The position numbers were made by a program, and so were the translations under genes. Below are positions 5,932 to 11,930 of a stretch of 11,930 bases of DNA, piece after piece. Source of the stretch: an uncultured Fretibacterium sp. Lineage in GTDB: Bacteria; Synergistota; Synergistia; Synergistales; Aminobacteriaceae. The stretch's first letter is position 1, and every line of letters begins with the position of its first letter. Where the stretch lies: assembly GCF_963548695.1 (NCBI RefSeq), contig NZ_CAUUWA010000070.1, positions 1-11,930 of the forward strand, in the 5' to 3' direction. The notes under the pieces were generated by a model. That model ran no database searches, was not told the DNA's origin, and saw only the letters and a list, made by a program, of their open reading frames with translations.

Positions 5932-7583
5932 TGAAAACGATCATCTATAACGCAAAAGCATATATTGAAAGGGAAACTTTTGCCGGAGCGATGTTAATAG
6001 AAGACGGCTTCATCTCGGCTGTTGGATCAAACGAGAAAATACTAAGTTATGCTTCATCCGATGCTGTGCAGATCAATGCAGAAGGGCACCTCGTTCTTCC
6101 CGGCTTCAATGACTCCCATTTACACCTTCACGATTTTGGTCGAAACCTTCATCGGATTCAGGCATACGACGTTACTTCAATCTCGGAATTAATCGAGCTA
6201 GGGAAGGAAGTGGTCGACCGCCTTCGTCCTCCACGAGGCTCGGTAGTTACGGGAACGGGATGGAACCAGGAGCTGTTTACCGATGAAAAACGCCATCCCA
6301 ATCGTTTCGACCTCGATAAAATATCCACCGATCACGCCATTATCATCGATCGTGTTTGCGGACATTCAGTCTGTTGCAATACTTTGGCCATGGAAATGGC
6401 TGGCGTTAACAGGGAAACCCTGGATGTAGAGGGCGGCCATATGGACAGGGACGAAAAAGGCGACCTTTTGGGCATCTTTAGAGAAAACGCTATTTATGAT
6501 ATAAAAAAAATTATTCCTCCTTATACTCCGGAACAGGTTCAAAACCAACTTGAATATGCTCTCCAGCACGCACTTGAAAATGGGCTCACTTCTGTTAGCA
6601 GCAGAGATATTATTGATGACAATTATCAGATGCTTATCGACGCTTTCGTCAAGATTTTCGAAGAAGGTCGTGCCCGAATACGCGTTACGATGCAATGTAG
6701 CCTGGACGATGAGGCAACGTTTGATAAATTCATCGAGCTCGGATACGTCACACGCCAAACTGTACGACATCCATTGCTAAAAATGGGGCCCCTGAAGCTT
6801 TTTGCAGACGGTTCTCTAGGGTCCCAGACGGCCTACATGCGCAAACCTTACGCAGACTGCCCTTCTACTACAGGATTACGGGTAATGACTCAGAGGACGA
6901 TGGATACTTTGGTTCACAGAGCCCATACCAGTGGATTACAAGTGATCGTTCACGCTATTGGGGACGCTGCAATAGACGAAGTATTGAATAGTTTCGAGAA
7001 AGTAACCAGCAAGGGGATCAATCCATTGCGCCATGCTATAGTCCATTGCCAGATTACGGATAAGGGCTTGCTTGAGAGAATGGCTGCAAACAATATTCTA
7101 GCAATCGTACAGCCCATATTTCTTACCCACGACCTTTATATTGTGGACAGCAGAGTGGGGGAGGAGCTCGCCTCGACTTCCTATGCATTTAACACGATGG
7201 AAAAATTGGGAATACGGGCCGCGTATGGGACCGATTGTCCAGTGGAGTCGATGAATCCGCTTGAATGTATCCACTGCGCGGTCAATCGTCAGGATATCGA
7301 AAGCGGTTATCCCGAGGGAGGATATTATCCTCAGGAACGTGTCGATGTGTGGACGGCCGTAGACAACTATACGATGGGAAGCGCCTACGCCACTTTTGAA
7401 GAGGAGGTCAAAGGCCGTATCAAACCAGGTTTTTACGCCGATCTGGTTATGCTGGACAAAGATATTTTTTCCATCCCTCCAGAAGGAATCAAAAACGCCC
7501 ATGTGCTGATGACCATGGTCGGAGGACAAATTGTCTACAACAGGTCTCTTAAGGAAAGGGCAGGTGTCGAACATGCGCTTTAA
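5931..7583 (+). CDS. YtcJ-type metal-dependent amidohydrolase (Amidohydro_3)
   Basis: A 550-residue cytosolic TIM-barrel amidohydrolase, normal length for the YtcJ / N-substituted formamide deformylase group. Metal ligands are visible in order: H63-L-H65 in DSHLHLH, His341 in VHAIGD, His368 and His372 in RHAIVH, and Asp435 in GTDCPVE. The group motif FADGSLGSQTAY is near residue 293. Small beta-sandwich segments at both ends complete the fold. Family members cleave C-N bonds of amides, formamides, imides or cyclic ureas, and substrates vary widely. There is no signal peptide. The start overlaps the permease stop by one base, with GGAGG about fourteen bases upstream; the 3' end overlaps the next gene by eleven bases. 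With the ATC-hydrolase-like protein, it gives the operon two putative hydrolytic steps. Confidence 0.88.
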   Translation: MKTIIYNAKAYIERETFAGAMLIEDGFISAVGSNEKILSYASSDAVQINAEGHLVLPGFNDSHLHLHDFGRNLHRIQAYDVTSISELIELGKEVVDRLRPPRGSVVTGTGWNQELFTDEKRHPNRFDLDKISTDHAIIIDRVCGHSVCCNTLAMEMAGVNRETLDVEGGHMDRDEKGDLLGIFRENAIYDIKKIIPPYTPEQVQNQLEYALQHALENGLTSVSSRDIIDDNYQMLIDAFVKIFEEGRARIRVTMQCSLDDEATFDKFIELGYVTRQTVRHPLLKMGPLKLFADGSLGSQTAYMRKPYADCPSTTGLRVMTQRTMDTLVHRAHTSGLQVIVHAIGDAAIDEVLNSFEKVTSKGINPLRHAIVHCQITDKGLLERMAANNILAIVQPIFLTHDLYIVDSRVGEELASTSYAFNTMEKLGIRAAYGTDCPVESMNPLECIHCAVNRQDIESGYPEGGYYPQERVDVWTAVDNYTMGSAYATFEEEVKGRIKPGFYADLVMLDKDIFSIPPEGIKNAHVLMTMVGGQIVYNRSLKERAGVEHAL

Positions 7584-8060
7584 AGATTTTTTCTCGTTGT
7601 TTTTCGTCCTGCTGTTTTCGTTTATTAATTCTCCTACCTCAGCGTTGGAGGATACTTTGACGATTGCCGCAGCCTACGACGCAAAAGCTCTGGACCCAGC
7701 AGTCACGATTGATACTCCTTCTATCTTTGTGGGAGCCAAAATTCACGAAAACCTTCTTTGTATCGACGAAAACTCGAAACTGCAACCACAGCTGGCAGAA
7801 AGTTACGAACAGATCGATTCCCAAGCCTATCGTTTTATCCTCCGTAAAGGGGTCAGGTTCCACAATGGAGAGGAGTTGAAAGCCTCCGACGTCAAGTTCT
7901 CCATGGATCGGGCCATGTCCCTTATCGGCTCGGCAAAGAACTGGAGCCTTGCCTTTACATGAGTGCCGACGAGGTGCGAGTTGGCGCGAACAAAAAAGCT
8001 CAGGGACTTGTTCTTTATCCAAGAGGATATCAATCCTTAGCCGGAGTTTACTTCGAATAG
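7573..8060 (+). pseudogene. Family-5 ABC solute-binding protein (DppA/OppA type) with internal deletion and frameshift
   Basis: The first 129 codons (stop at 7962) encode a signal peptide (FFSLFFVLLFSF, cleavage likely after PTSA, no lipobox Cys) and the normal N-lobe of a peptide/nickel-type binding protein. The YRFILRKGVRFHNGEEL and DVKFSMDRAMS motifs are clear. Intact members have about 510-540 residues. From 7959 another frame ends at TAG 8058-8060 and encodes about 33 residues, including GLVLYPRGYQSLAGVYFE, which matches the usual C-terminus of the same family. Both ends therefore remain while roughly 350 codons of the middle are missing and the ends are out of frame. The product cannot fold as a binding protein. 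No ABC permease or ATPase genes accompany it. A deletion in the genome or an assembly collapse are both possible. Confidence 0.82.
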
Positions 8061-8063
8061 GCT

Positions 8064-8975
8064 TCAATGGGAGAGGGGCGCTCTCAGCAGCCGTTCCCCG
8101 AACTGAAAGACGGCCAGCCCCGCAAGAACGGCCGCTATCCCAGCCCATTGCGAGGCCGTCACCCGTTCCCCATGGATCAGCGTCGCGCTCAGCAGCCCCG
8201 TGACGGGCACCAGGAGCGAGAAGGGCGCGACTTTTCCGGCGGAGTAGACCCCAATCATCCTGTTCCAGACGTAATACGCGAAGAGTGTCGATAGGATGAC
8301 GAGATAGAGGACGGAAAAAACGGCGGCTGAGTCTATTTGCGTCAGAGACCGAAGGATGGCGGCCGGTCCGTCGCCGAGGAGGGAGATGCAGAGCATGGGA
8401 AGGGGCACGAAGACCGAGGACCAGACGAGCATCTCCATCATGTTCAGGGGCGTCCCGTTTCGGACGCTCTCGTTGGATGCCCTCTTGACAATGATGTTCG
8501 CACAGCTCCAGAAGAACGCAGCCAGAAGAGACGTCAGGAAGGCTGCGGGAGGAACCGCCGCCGCTTCTGCTCCCCAAAAACCGCCAATCAGTCCGAGTCC
8601 GACGATGGCCAGTCCCATCCCGGAAAGTTGGGGCCCTCCGATCCTCTCCCTCATGAACATCGCTGACAGGACCAGGGTGAAGATTGCCTGGGACTGCATG
8701 ACTACCGAGGCCAGCCCTGCAGGCATGCCGATCCTGATCGAATAGAACAGGAAGGAAAACTGACCTACCCCAATGCTCAATCCGTAAGCCGCCATGGCCC
8801 GCCATGATACGGCGGGCCTCTTCACGAAGAAGACCAGGGGAAAGACGACGAACAAATACCTCAGAAAAACCAGAAAAAGTGGGGGGACCGACCGTAGACC
8901 GGTCTTGATGACCGCGAAGTTGACGCCCCAGACGACGGCGACCGCCAGAAGCAGAAGAATATCGCGCCTGCTCAT
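8064..8975 (-). CDS. eamA: EamA-type O-acetylserine/cysteine exporter (DMT superfamily)
   Basis: A 303-residue inner-membrane protein with about ten hydrophobic helices in two EamA repeats. It closely resembles E. coli EamA (YdeD) as I remember it: the start MSRRDILLLLAV against MSRKD, then VVWGVNFAVIKTGL, GMPAGLASVVMQSQA and VAPFSLLVPV. E. coli EamA exports O-acetylserine and cysteine. I prefer the ATG at 8975: it matches the E. coli start and overlaps the upstream gene's stop as ATGA, a classic coupled start. An ATG at 8996 with AGAGGGGGG upstream would add seven residues. The gene converges on the broken binding-protein gene, and its stop lies only four bases beyond that gene's. Metabolite-level substrate assignment remains inference. 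Confidence 0.85.
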   Translation of the reverse strand: MSRRDILLLLAVAVVWGVNFAVIKTGLRSVPPLFLVFLRYLFVVFPLVFFVKRPAVSWRAMAAYGLSIGVGQFSFLFYSIRIGMPAGLASVVMQSQAIFTLVLSAMFMRERIGGPQLSGMGLAIVGLGLIGGFWGAEAAAVPPAAFLTSLLAAFFWSCANIIVKRASNESVRNGTPLNMMEMLVWSSVFVPLPMLCISLLGDGPAAILRSLTQIDSAAVFSVLYLVILSTLFAYYVWNRMIGVYSAGKVAPFSLLVPVTGLLSATLIHGERVTASQWAGIAAVLAGLAVFQFGERLLRAPLSH

Positions 8976-9553
8976 CCCCGGTTCGTGCCGACCCATCGCA
9001 GAACGGCCCCCCTCTTCTCCAGGTCCTTCAGGTTCTCCTCATGTTTCTTCCGGTCCACCCACCCCAGGGCATCGGCCAGAACCGTCACGTGCCGCCCCGC
9101 CTCGAGCAGGTCCAGAACGCTTTCGCGGACGCAGTACTCGCTGGCGATGCCGCAGACGGTCACGTCGTCCCCGATGTCCTGGCCAACGGTACGTCCCGCG
9201 TCGTTCCGGGCGCCGAAGGCCGAGTACTCCTCGACGAGGTCGTCCGTGCCCTTACGATAGATCGTCCTGGAGTCTGGACGCTGTCCTGCGCGGAGCACTT
9301 CCAGATGAAACTTTTCATGAATCCGGGAACCCCGTTCCCCCGCGATGCAGTGCGGGGGCCAGATACCTCCGTTCGGCAGAAAACTGCGATTTTCAGGGCT
9401 GTGCCAATCCACCGAATAGAGGGGCGCCACATCGGGCCAGGCATTGATGAAGGCAACGGCAGAATCGACGGCTTCGCGAGCGCCCTCGCAGGCCAGCGAG
9501 CCGTCGATGAAATCGTACTGACAATCCACGACCAGAAGCGATGGGACGGACAT
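8972..9553 (-). CDS. Nicotinamidase / isochorismatase-fold cysteine hydrolase
   Basis: A 193-residue cytosolic protein of the isochorismatase-like superfamily, close to PncA nicotinamidases that turn nicotinamide into nicotinate for NAD salvage. The catalytic triad is visible: Asp10 in VDCQYDF, Lys101 in YRKGTD, and Cys141 in ASEYCVRESVLD, with the cis-peptide region before the Cys. Metal ligands match in part: Asp49 and His51 in DWH and His68 in WPPHC. The position that is His in DWHxxxH of PncA is Asn55 here. GGGAGG seven bases before the ATG supports the start, and TATAAT lies upstream on the same strand (9611-9606). It forms a two-gene unit with eamA. Nicotinamidase is the likeliest function, but another amidase specificity is possible. 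Confidence 0.78.
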   Translation of the reverse strand: MSVPSLLVVDCQYDFIDGSLACEGAREAVDSAVAFINAWPDVAPLYSVDWHSPENRSFLPNGGIWPPHCIAGERGSRIHEKFHLEVLRAGQRPDSRTIYRKGTDDLVEEYSAFGARNDAGRTVGQDIGDDVTVCGIASEYCVRESVLDLLEAGRHVTVLADALGWVDRKKHEENLKDLEKRGAVLRWVGTNRG

Positions 9554-9605
9554 GATGAAACCTCCCTGTTTTTGTTGTTTTTATGGAAAAGCGATTTCTT
9601 CCTGC

Positions 9606-9611
9606 ATTATA
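9606..9611 (-). promoter_or_regulatory. -10 box for the nicotinamidase-eamA unit
   Basis: A perfect TATAAT on the minus strand lies about 50 bases before the nicotinamidase ATG. No good -35 is visible 16-18 bases upstream, so it may be weak or need an activator. Transcription would start around 9598. Confidence 0.45.
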
Positions 9612-9633
9612 CGCGATTCCGCCGCTTTGGATG

Positions 9634-9662
9634 TTGCCGGGGCCCGAATGCCTGTATAAAAT
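9634..9662 (+). promoter_or_regulatory. Promoter for the lspA-like gene
   Basis: TTGCCG (9634-9639) and TAAAAT (9657-9662) are 17 bases apart. An overlapping TATAAA at 9655-9660 gives a 15-base alternative. The start would be near 9669, about 35 bases before the lspA-like ATG. It is divergent from the nicotinamidase -10 in the same 151-base gap. Confidence 0.5.
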
Positions 9663-9704
9663 AGTGTGAATAGGGTATGAGGGCGTGAGGGAAGGAGGCG
9701 GCGC

Positions 9705-10220
9705 ATGCGAAGGGGGAGGCATGGCAGGGGCGGATATGGGACGCTCCGTCTCACGATTATGGCTTTGTCCGTGGACCTTGTCGTCAAGGGGGCCGCGCGT
9801 GTCTTCCTGTTTGGGAAAACCGTACCCCTCGTCCTCGGCTTCCGGCTGGAGCTTCACCTCAACCCCGGCGTCTCGTTTGGGCTGACCCCCACCCTGGGCT
9901 GGGCCGTCGGCCTGTTGGGACTGGCCGTCCTGCTGGGCCTGACCTGGGCCTCGAGGGGCGGAACGGGCCGTGCAGGATGCGGATTGGCTCTGCTCTGGGC
10001 GGGCGGACTGAGCAACGCTCTCGAGCGCCTGTTCCTGGGCCGTGTGACGGATTTTCTCTTCGTCCCCCTGCGGCGTCTCCCATTGGTCCCGCTCTCCGGG
10101 CTCTACCTCAACCTTGCGGACCTGTGGCTGTTTTTTGGCGCCGTGCTGCTCCTGCTGGATCTCCTCTGGCATACAAAAGACGGAGGGGGTGTGCCCTCCG
10201 CCGACGTCGGCAAGCCGTAG
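9705..10220 (+). CDS. lspA: Lipoprotein signal peptidase (LspA, peptidase A8) homologue with altered catalytic dyad
   Basis: A 171-residue inner-membrane protein with four hydrophobic helices, the usual LspA size. LspA cleaves signal peptides of diacylglyceryl-prolipoproteins using two membrane-embedded aspartates. Visible motifs are D24-LVVK28 (DxxxK), LN53PGVSFG (NxGxxFG), GGLSN104ALE107R, VTD116F and LN136LAD139. The second catalytic Asp (D139) is present, but the first, in NxxDR, is Glu107 (codon GAG). The helical frame and all neighbouring conserved residues are intact, so the gene is not decayed. Whether Glu supports catalysis is uncertain. AAGGAGG six bases before the ATG at 9705 gives a firm start. 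The first 14 residues are unusually Arg/Gly-rich. The urocanase gene follows after 119 bases on the same strand. Confidence 0.78.
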   Translation: MRRGRHGRGGYGTLRLTIMALSVDLVVKGAARVFLFGKTVPLVLGFRLELHLNPGVSFGLTPTLGWAVGLLGLAVLLGLTWASRGGTGRAGCGLALLWAGGLSNALERLFLGRVTDFLFVPLRRLPLVPLSGLYLNLADLWLFFGAVLLLLDLLWHTKDGGGVPSADVGKP

Positions 10221-10339
10221 TCCCCCGGTCCGCCTGGAGGCTTTATCAGGTGGTGAAGTGATCGACATGAAGTGCTCGACAGAGCATGCACTGGGATGTA
10301 CTGGCGAGAAAAGCAGGAATGGAGAGGAGAGACTTTGCG
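10221..10339 (+). other. Gap between lspA-like gene and hutU
   Basis: No terminator with a T-run is visible, so read-through from the lspA-like gene is possible. A small TGCTC/GAGCA stem with a GACA loop lies near 10273-10286. An ATG at 10267 opens a 29-codon frame that overlaps the hutU start. It has only a poor ribosome binding site, so I do not call it a gene. Confidence 0.35.
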
Positions 10340-11930
10340 ATGCCGATGAAGGATGAGGCAATGAAGGATGAGACGATGACCCTGGCCCTGGACTTCCCGA
10401 ACGGACTGCCCAGGATGCCCGCGTTCGACCCCGGCTGCCGCCGCGCGCCCGACAGAGGGTACACACTGAACGTGCGGGAGACGGTGTTGGCGCTCAAAAA
10501 CGCGCTGCGCTACATCCCCGAGCGTTTTCACAGGGAGATGGCGCCGGAGTTTCTGGAGGAGCTGAGGACCCGAGGCCGCATCTACGGCTACCGGTTCCGC
10601 CCCGAGGGCCGGCTCTGGGGTAGGCCCATCGGCGAGTACAGGGGGCGCTGCACGGAGGGACGCGCGTTCCAGGTGATGATCGACAACAACCTGGACTTCG
10701 ACATCGCGCTCTACCCCTACGAGCTCGTCACCTACGGCGAGACCGGGCAGGTGTGCCAGAACTGGATGCAGTACCTCCTCATCAAGAAGTACCTGGAGGT
10801 CCTGACGCCCGACCAGACGCTGGTGGTGGAGTCTGGACACCCTCTGGGCCTGTTCCGGTCGAAGCCCGAGGCGCCGCGCGTCGTCATCACCAACGCGATG
10901 ATGGTGGGGCTGTTCGACAACCAGGAGGAGTGGCACCGCGCCATGCAGCTCGGCGTGGCGAACTACGGACAGATGACCGCGGGCGGCTGGATGTACATCG
11001 GGCCTCAGGGCATCGTGCACGGGACGTTCAACACCGTGCTGAACGCCGGGCGCATGAAGTTCGGCGACAAACCGGACGTCCTGAAGGGGCGGCTCTTCGT
11101 CACCTCGGGCCTGGGCGGCATGAGCGGCGCCCAGCCCAAGGCGGCGGACATCGCGGGCTGCGTCTCCGTCACGGCGGAGGTGGACGAATCCCGCGTCGCG
11201 ACGCGGCACGGTCAGGGCTGGGTCAAGGAGATCGCGAAGACGCCCGCGGAGGCGTTTGGCCGAGCCCATGAGTTGATGCGCAAGGGGGAGGTCCGATCCA
11301 TCGCCTTTCACGGCAACGTCGTGGACCTGCTCCAGTACGCGGTGGACCACAATATAGGCATCGACCTGCTCTCCGACCAGACAAGCTGCCACGCGGCCTA
11401 CGACGGCGGCTACTGTCCGGCGGGCATTACCTTCGAGGAACGCACGCGCCTGCTGGAGGAGGACCCCGACCGCTTCCGCGTGCTGGTGGACGAGACCCTG
11501 CGGCGCCATTTCAACCTGGTGAGGACGCTCGTCGAGCGGGGGGCATATTTCTTCGACTACGGAAACGCCTTCCTGCGCACAGTCTTCGACGCCGGCGTGA
11601 CGGAGGTTGCGAAGAACGGCCGCGACACCCACGAGGGCTTCATCTTCCCGAGCTACGTGGAGGACATCATGGGGCCCATGCTCTTCGACTACGGCTACGG
11701 ACCGTTTCGCTGGTGCTGCCTGTCCCGGGACCCCGAGGACCTGAGGCGGACGGACAGGGCGGCGATGGACTGCATCGACCCCAACCGGCGCTTCCAGGAC
11801 AAGGACAACTGGGTCTGGATCCGCGACGCGGAGAAGAACGAGCTGGTGGTCGGGACTCAATGCCGCATCCTGTACCAGGACGCGGAGGGCCGCGTGCGCA
11901 TCGCGCTGAAGTTCAACGAGATGGTGCGCA
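10340..11930 (+). CDS. hutU: Urocanate hydratase, long form, 3' end beyond the window
   Basis: About 530 codons are visible and the frame is open at the right edge. Urocanase hydrates urocanate to imidazolone propionate, the second step of histidine degradation, with tightly bound NAD+. The NAD-binding signature GLGGMSGAQPKAA is present (about residues 256-268), as are YGQMTAGGWMYIGPQGIVHGT, SDQTSCHAAYDGGY and GPFRWCC. The N-terminal region includes FLEELRTRGRIYGYRFRP and a MIDNNLD segment. It aligns in memory with the longer urocanases (about 670 residues) shared by animals and some anaerobes, not with the roughly 555-residue Pseudomonas type. GGAGAGGAGAG lies about nine bases before the ATG at 10340; further in-frame ATGs at 10346, 10361 and 10376 make the exact start uncertain. 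Other hut genes would be expected to the right. Confidence 0.92.
   Translation, partial: MPMKDEAMKDETMTLALDFPNGLPRMPAFDPGCRRAPDRGYTLNVRETVLALKNALRYIPERFHREMAPEFLEELRTRGRIYGYRFRPEGRLWGRPIGEYRGRCTEGRAFQVMIDNNLDFDIALYPYELVTYGETGQVCQNWMQYLLIKKYLEVLTPDQTLVVESGHPLGLFRSKPEAPRVVITNAMMVGLFDNQEEWHRAMQLGVANYGQMTAGGWMYIGPQGIVHGTFNTVLNAGRMKFGDKPDVLKGRLFVTSGLGGMSGAQPKAADIAGCVSVTAEVDESRVATRHGQGWVKEIAKTPAEAFGRAHELMRKGEVRSIAFHGNVVDLLQYAVDHNIGIDLLSDQTSCHAAYDGGYCPAGITFEERTRLLEEDPDRFRVLVDETLRRHFNLVRTLVERGAYFFDYGNAFLRTVFDAGVTEVAKNGRDTHEGFIFPSYVEDIMGPMLFDYGYGPFRWCCLSRDPEDLRRTDRAAMDCIDPNRRFQDKDNWVWIRDAEKNELVVGTQCRILYQDAEGRVRIALKFNEMVR
10346..10372 (+). repeat. Near-tandem repeat at the hutU start
   Basis: ATGAAGGATGAG occurs at 10346-10357 and again at 10361-10372, a 15-base period that keeps the frame and encodes MKDEA then MKDET. 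It duplicates an in-frame start codon and may reflect slippage. Confidence 0.6.

Noticed and set aside
7639..8805. A 388-codon minus-strand frame across the binding-protein remnant and eamA
   Set aside because: It crosses the GC boundary, overlaps eamA in another frame, and its Arg/Gly/Pro-rich translation looks like a shadow.
9393..10466. A 357-codon minus-strand frame opposite the lspA-like gene
   Set aside because: It covers the divergent promoter region and runs opposite a gene with clear LspA motifs. Its composition is low-complexity.
10103..11860. A 585-codon open frame on the minus strand
   Set aside because: It lies opposite hutU, whose plus-strand product is clearly urocanase. Long antisense frames are common in GC-rich genes, and the translation has no recognisable fold.
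1..11930. CRISPR array, tRNA genes, transposase or integrase
   Set aside because: No regularly spaced repeats, no tRNA-like cloverleaf sequence noticed, and no frame with recombinase or transposase motifs.

Overview
The window looks like part of the chromosome of a diderm, amino-acid-fermenting anaerobe. Synergistota is my best guess, held with moderate confidence. The reasons are GC-rich flanks, a periplasmic solute-binding protein whose signal peptide has no lipobox cysteine, a long-form urocanate hydratase for histidine breakdown, and a dense catabolic operon. There are no tRNA, rRNA or CRISPR features and no complete mobile element.

Left flank (1-1236, GC-rich): the first codons of a MATE-type exporter on the minus strand, a roughly 380-base gap with a strong hairpin and a possible 13-codon leader peptide, and a DnaQ-fold DEDDh exonuclease-like gene on the plus strand that starts at a TTG.

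Central block (about 1242-8060, visibly lower in GC than both sides): a minus-strand FadR-type GntR regulator (FCD domain), then a divergent plus-strand operon. The operon encodes an ATC-hydrolase-family protein, DhaK-like and DhaL-like kinase subunits, an APC amino-acid permease, a YtcJ-type amidohydrolase, and a family-5 ABC solute-binding protein that has lost its middle. A good extended -10 promoter with a perfect 13-base palindrome lies in the regulator/operon gap. The block reads as a regulated uptake, hydrolysis and phosphorylation pathway for an unidentified N-containing compound. It sits between two genes that otherwise converge, and the octamer TAGGCTTC occurs at both of its edges, so it may be a horizontally acquired island.

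Right flank (8064-11930, GC-rich): a minus-strand pair, a nicotinamidase/isochorismatase-fold hydrolase followed by an EamA-type O-acetylserine/cysteine exporter, coupled by an ATGA overlap. Divergent from it are a lipoprotein signal peptidase homologue with one catalytic Asp replaced by Glu, and a urocanate hydratase that runs off the right edge.

The most unusual content is the central operon. It pairs an ATC-hydrolase-like protein and a YtcJ amidohydrolase with a non-canonical DhaK/DhaL pair and shows no PTS partner (DhaM). I do not recognise a described pathway with this combination.
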